Below are positions 62,357-64,000 of a DNA stretch of 64,000 nt, in pieces (the stretch's first letter is position 1; the number at the start of each line of letters is the position of its first letter). The position numbers and the translations under genes were made by a program. This stretch comes from DATHGT01 sp035317605 (lineage in GTDB: Bacteria > Methylomirabilota > Methylomirabilia > Rokubacteriales > CSP1-6): positions 1 to 64,000 of the forward strand of contig DATHGT010000197.1 in the NCBI GenBank assembly GCA_035317605.1. Reading direction: 5' to 3'. The notes below the pieces were generated by a model that saw only the letters and a program-made list of their open reading frames with translations, had not been told where the DNA came from and did not search any database.

Positions 62357-63130
62357 TTACTTCCCCTTGAACTCGGGCTCGCGCCTGGCGAAGAACGCCT
62401 GGATACCCTCGGCCGCGTCCTCGGTGCGGAGCGTCTGGAGAAACGCACGGGTCTCGATCTCCAGCGCCTGGTCGATGGGCGCGTCGAGCCCGTCGTCGAC
62501 GGCTTCGATCAGCACGCGGGTGGCGACCGGCGGGCGCTTGGCGATCGCCCGCGCCAGCGTCTTGGCCTCGGCCAGCGTCTCGCCTTCCTTCGTCAATCGA
62601 TTGACCAGACCCAGCGCGAGACACTCCGCCGCCGGCACCTGGGTGCCCAGCAGCATGAACTCCAGCGCCTTGGTGCGGCCGATGAGCCGCGGCATACGCT
62701 GAGTCCCGCCGAAGCCGGGGATGATTCCGAGATTGGTCTCGGTCTGCCCCATCCGCGCGGTCTCCTTGAGCAGGCGGAGATGACAGGCCATGGCGATCTC
62801 GCAGCCGCCGCCGAGGGCGTGACCGTTCATCGCCGCGATCACCGGCTTGGGAAAGCGCTCGATCTTGCGCAACACCCCGTTTCCGAAGCGGATGAAGTCC
62901 CGCATGTCGCCGCCCGAGAACGCCGAGCCGAGGTCGGCCCCGGCGCAGAAGATCCGATCGCCGGCCCCGGTGATGATGACCGCGCGCACCGCGTCGTCGT
63001 TTTCGAGGGAAGCGAGCGCGGCCGCCAGATCCTTCACGAGCTGCTCGCTGATCGCGTTGGCCGGCGGCCGGTTCAGCGTGATGACCGCGAAGCGCTCCTC
63101 CCGCTCGAGGGAAAGCGTCTCAAACGGCAT
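62357..63130 (-). CDS. Enoyl-CoA hydratase/isomerase (crotonase family)
   Basis: The 257-residue protein has the oxyanion-hole and catalytic regions of crotonases: IFCAGADLGSAF, NGHALGGGCEIAMACH with the first Glu, and GQTETNLGIIPGFGGTQR with the second. Both acidic residues being present suggests a true hydratase. It overlaps the TetR gene by 11 nt and precedes the SDR, forming a small beta-oxidation-type operon. Confidence 0.93.
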   Translation of the reverse strand: MPFETLSLEREERFAVITLNRPPANAISEQLVKDLAAALASLENDDAVRAVIITGAGDRIFCAGADLGSAFSGGDMRDFIRFGNGVLRKIERFPKPVIAAMNGHALGGGCEIAMACHLRLLKETARMGQTETNLGIIPGFGGTQRMPRLIGRTKALEFMLLGTQVPAAECLALGLVNRLTKEGETLAEAKTLARAIAKRPPVATRVLIEAVDDGLDAPIDQALEIETRAFLQTLRTEDAAEGIQAFFARREPEFKGK

Positions 63131-63707
63131 GGGTCGTGATTCCCCTCAGGAACACCGAGGCGACGGGCTCGGCGGCGTCGCTCAATCGATACGCGCGTTT
63201 GCCCAGCACCCAGGACGTCGCGACCTGGTCCATGGCGCCGAACAGCATCTTGGTGGCGAGCTTGACCGGCACGTCGGAGCGGATCTGCCCGCTGGCGATG
63301 CCAGCTTCCAGCACTCCGCCGATCAGCGCGAAGTAGGCGGAGACCTCGTGGGCCGAGGCGCCGCGGAAGAACTTGTGCCCCTGACGCAGCTCGACCTGGA
63401 CGACCTCGGCCAGATCCGGGTTCGATTCCAGCACGCTGAAATGGAGCGCGACCAGCCGCCGCAGCTTGGCCACGGGATCGGGCTCGGCGGCGATCTCTCC
63501 GCGCACGACCTCGACCCACTCCGCCATCTTCTCGCGGAACAGCGTGACCAGGATCTCGTCCTTGGTCTTGAAGTAGAGATAGATGGTCCCGCTGGCGATC
63601 CCCGCCTCGCGGGCGATGTCGGACACGCGCGAGTTGTAGAAGCCGGTGCGGGCGAACACGCGGATCGCCGCGTCGATGATCTGCTGAGGCTTGCCCGGAT
63701 CGCGCAT
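63120..63707 (-). CDS. TetR-family regulator (FadR-like)
   Basis: The 195-residue protein has the N-terminal TetR helix-turn-helix (VSDIAREAGIASGTIYLYFK) and a C-terminal TetR_C-type domain. It resembles the acyl-CoA-responsive FadR/YsiA group of Bacillus. Overlapping the enoyl-CoA hydratase gene, it likely controls this fatty-acid operon; the palindrome at 57202-57216 is another possible target. Confidence 0.9.
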   Translation of the reverse strand: MRDPGKPQQIIDAAIRVFARTGFYNSRVSDIAREAGIASGTIYLYFKTKDEILVTLFREKMAEWVEVVRGEIAAEPDPVAKLRRLVALHFSVLESNPDLAEVVQVELRQGHKFFRGASAHEVSAYFALIGGVLEAGIASGQIRSDVPVKLATKMLFGAMDQVATSWVLGKRAYRLSDAAEPVASVFLRGITTHAV

Positions 63708-63778
63708 GGATTAGGGTGAACCGGCGTTCATACTAGCACTCGGGAGGGGGCTTCGCTCCTCGCCGCTCGAACCGGTGA

Positions 63779-63784
63779 TAGGAT
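63779..63784 (+). promoter_or_regulatory. -10 box of a leaderless monooxygenase gene
   Basis: TAGGAT ends 7 nt before the ATG at 63792. No ribosome-binding site is present. Same spacing as for queF and the amidase operon. Confidence 0.4.
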
Positions 63785-63791
63785 GCGCGCC

Positions 63792-64000
63792 ATGAAGATG
63801 AAATATCGTGTCGGTGTCATGCCGGGACCGTGGACGGACAAGCCTGACGGTGTCGAGCTGTTCTGGAAGTTCGTGGACCTGTGCGAATCCACCGACATCG
63901 ATTCGGTGTGGTTCTCGGAGCGGTTGTCGTCGCCACAGCCCGTGCTCGAGCCCATGACCACGATGGCGGCGGTGGCCGCGCGCACGCGGCGGCTCAAGTT
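63792..64000 (+). CDS. Luciferase-like (LLM class) flavin-dependent monooxygenase, N-terminal part
   Basis: About 69 residues are visible before the right edge. MKMKYRVGVMPGPWTDKPDG, CESTDIDSVWFSERLSSPQP and TMAAVAARTRRLK match the first strands and helices of the bacterial luciferase-like barrel, in which the FMN/F420 site is formed. It is divergent from the TetR gene. Substrate unknown. Confidence 0.8.
   Translation, partial: MKMKYRVGVMPGPWTDKPDGVELFWKFVDLCESTDIDSVWFSERLSSPQPVLEPMTTMAAVAARTRRLK

Overview
This is a high-GC, gene-dense bacterial chromosome segment. It has long co-oriented operons (mostly minus strand), many ATGA/TGATG stop-start overlaps and strong G/C bias at third codon positions. 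Gene content includes a pentaheme-cytochrome/molybdopterin complex like alternative complex III, a cofactor-anchored formate dehydrogenase, an oxalate-oxidoreductase-like 2-oxoacid:ferredoxin oxidoreductase, class III polyhydroxyalkanoate synthesis, a CysO/Mec sulfur-carrier route and PdxST-type vitamin B6 synthesis. That mix fits an uncultured Methylomirabilota/Rokubacteria-type soil or subsurface bacterium. This placement is an inference, not something the sequence proves. No rRNA, tRNA, CRISPR array, phage or IS element was seen.

Layout. 1-2.2 kb: start of an ActA/ActB-like electron-transfer operon (continues off the left edge) with its own promoter. 2.3-10.5 kb: a haem operon (hemX-hemA-hemC-hemD-hemB) running into an Rrf2 regulator, cysteine synthase, CysO-like sulfur carrier, Mec-like JAMM protease and hemL. 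10.5-18.5 kb: formate dehydrogenase (fdhA, fdhB, NrfD-type anchor, fdhE, fdhD) with three unrecognised small genes. 18.6-31.2 kb: a long biosynthetic operon: ppdK-ilvB-ilvH-ilvC-psd-pssA-leuA-leuB-asd-orf-truA. 31.2-31.5 kb: a promoter-driven 26-codon peptide or small RNA. 31.5-36 kb: GntR/FadR regulator, TerC protein, TctABC tricarboxylate transporter. 36.1-39.7 kb: the oxalate-oxidoreductase-like enzyme. 39.7-43.7 kb: pdxR-pdxS-pdxT-pcaD. 43.8-46.4 kb: small genes and an amidase with its GatC-like partner. 46.4-50.2 kb (plus strand): corrinoid-protein reactivase, double-hotdog MaoC protein and UroD-type methyltransferase, translationally coupled. 50.2-52.7 kb: YchF, QueF, SIS isomerase. 52.7-57.1 kb: hydrolase, dehydrogenases and acyl-CoA ligase. 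57.2-61.6 kb: polyhydroxyalkanoate module (phasin-like, PhaR, PhaB, PhaJ, PhaE, PhaC, SCP2). 61.6-64 kb: SDR, enoyl-CoA hydratase, TetR regulator and the start of a luciferase-family monooxygenase.

The most unusual signals are: (i) a dispersed palindromic repeat family around 24.9, 26.1 and 18.6 kb whose relatives also lie in frame inside pdxT and a MaoC-like gene, at places where the protein carries extra residues, much like Rickettsia palindromic elements; (ii) an alpha subunit carrying the Arg/Arg/Asp substitutions known from oxalate oxidoreductase, with a FadR-type operator over its promoter; (iii) a CysO-like protein whose Gly-Gly end is masked by six residues next to a JAMM protease gene; (iv) a perfect 38-bp inverted repeat enclosing a bidirectional terminator; (v) several genes with a -10 hexamer 7-9 nt before the start codon, implying leaderless transcripts; (vi) a promoter-driven micropeptide/small-RNA locus.
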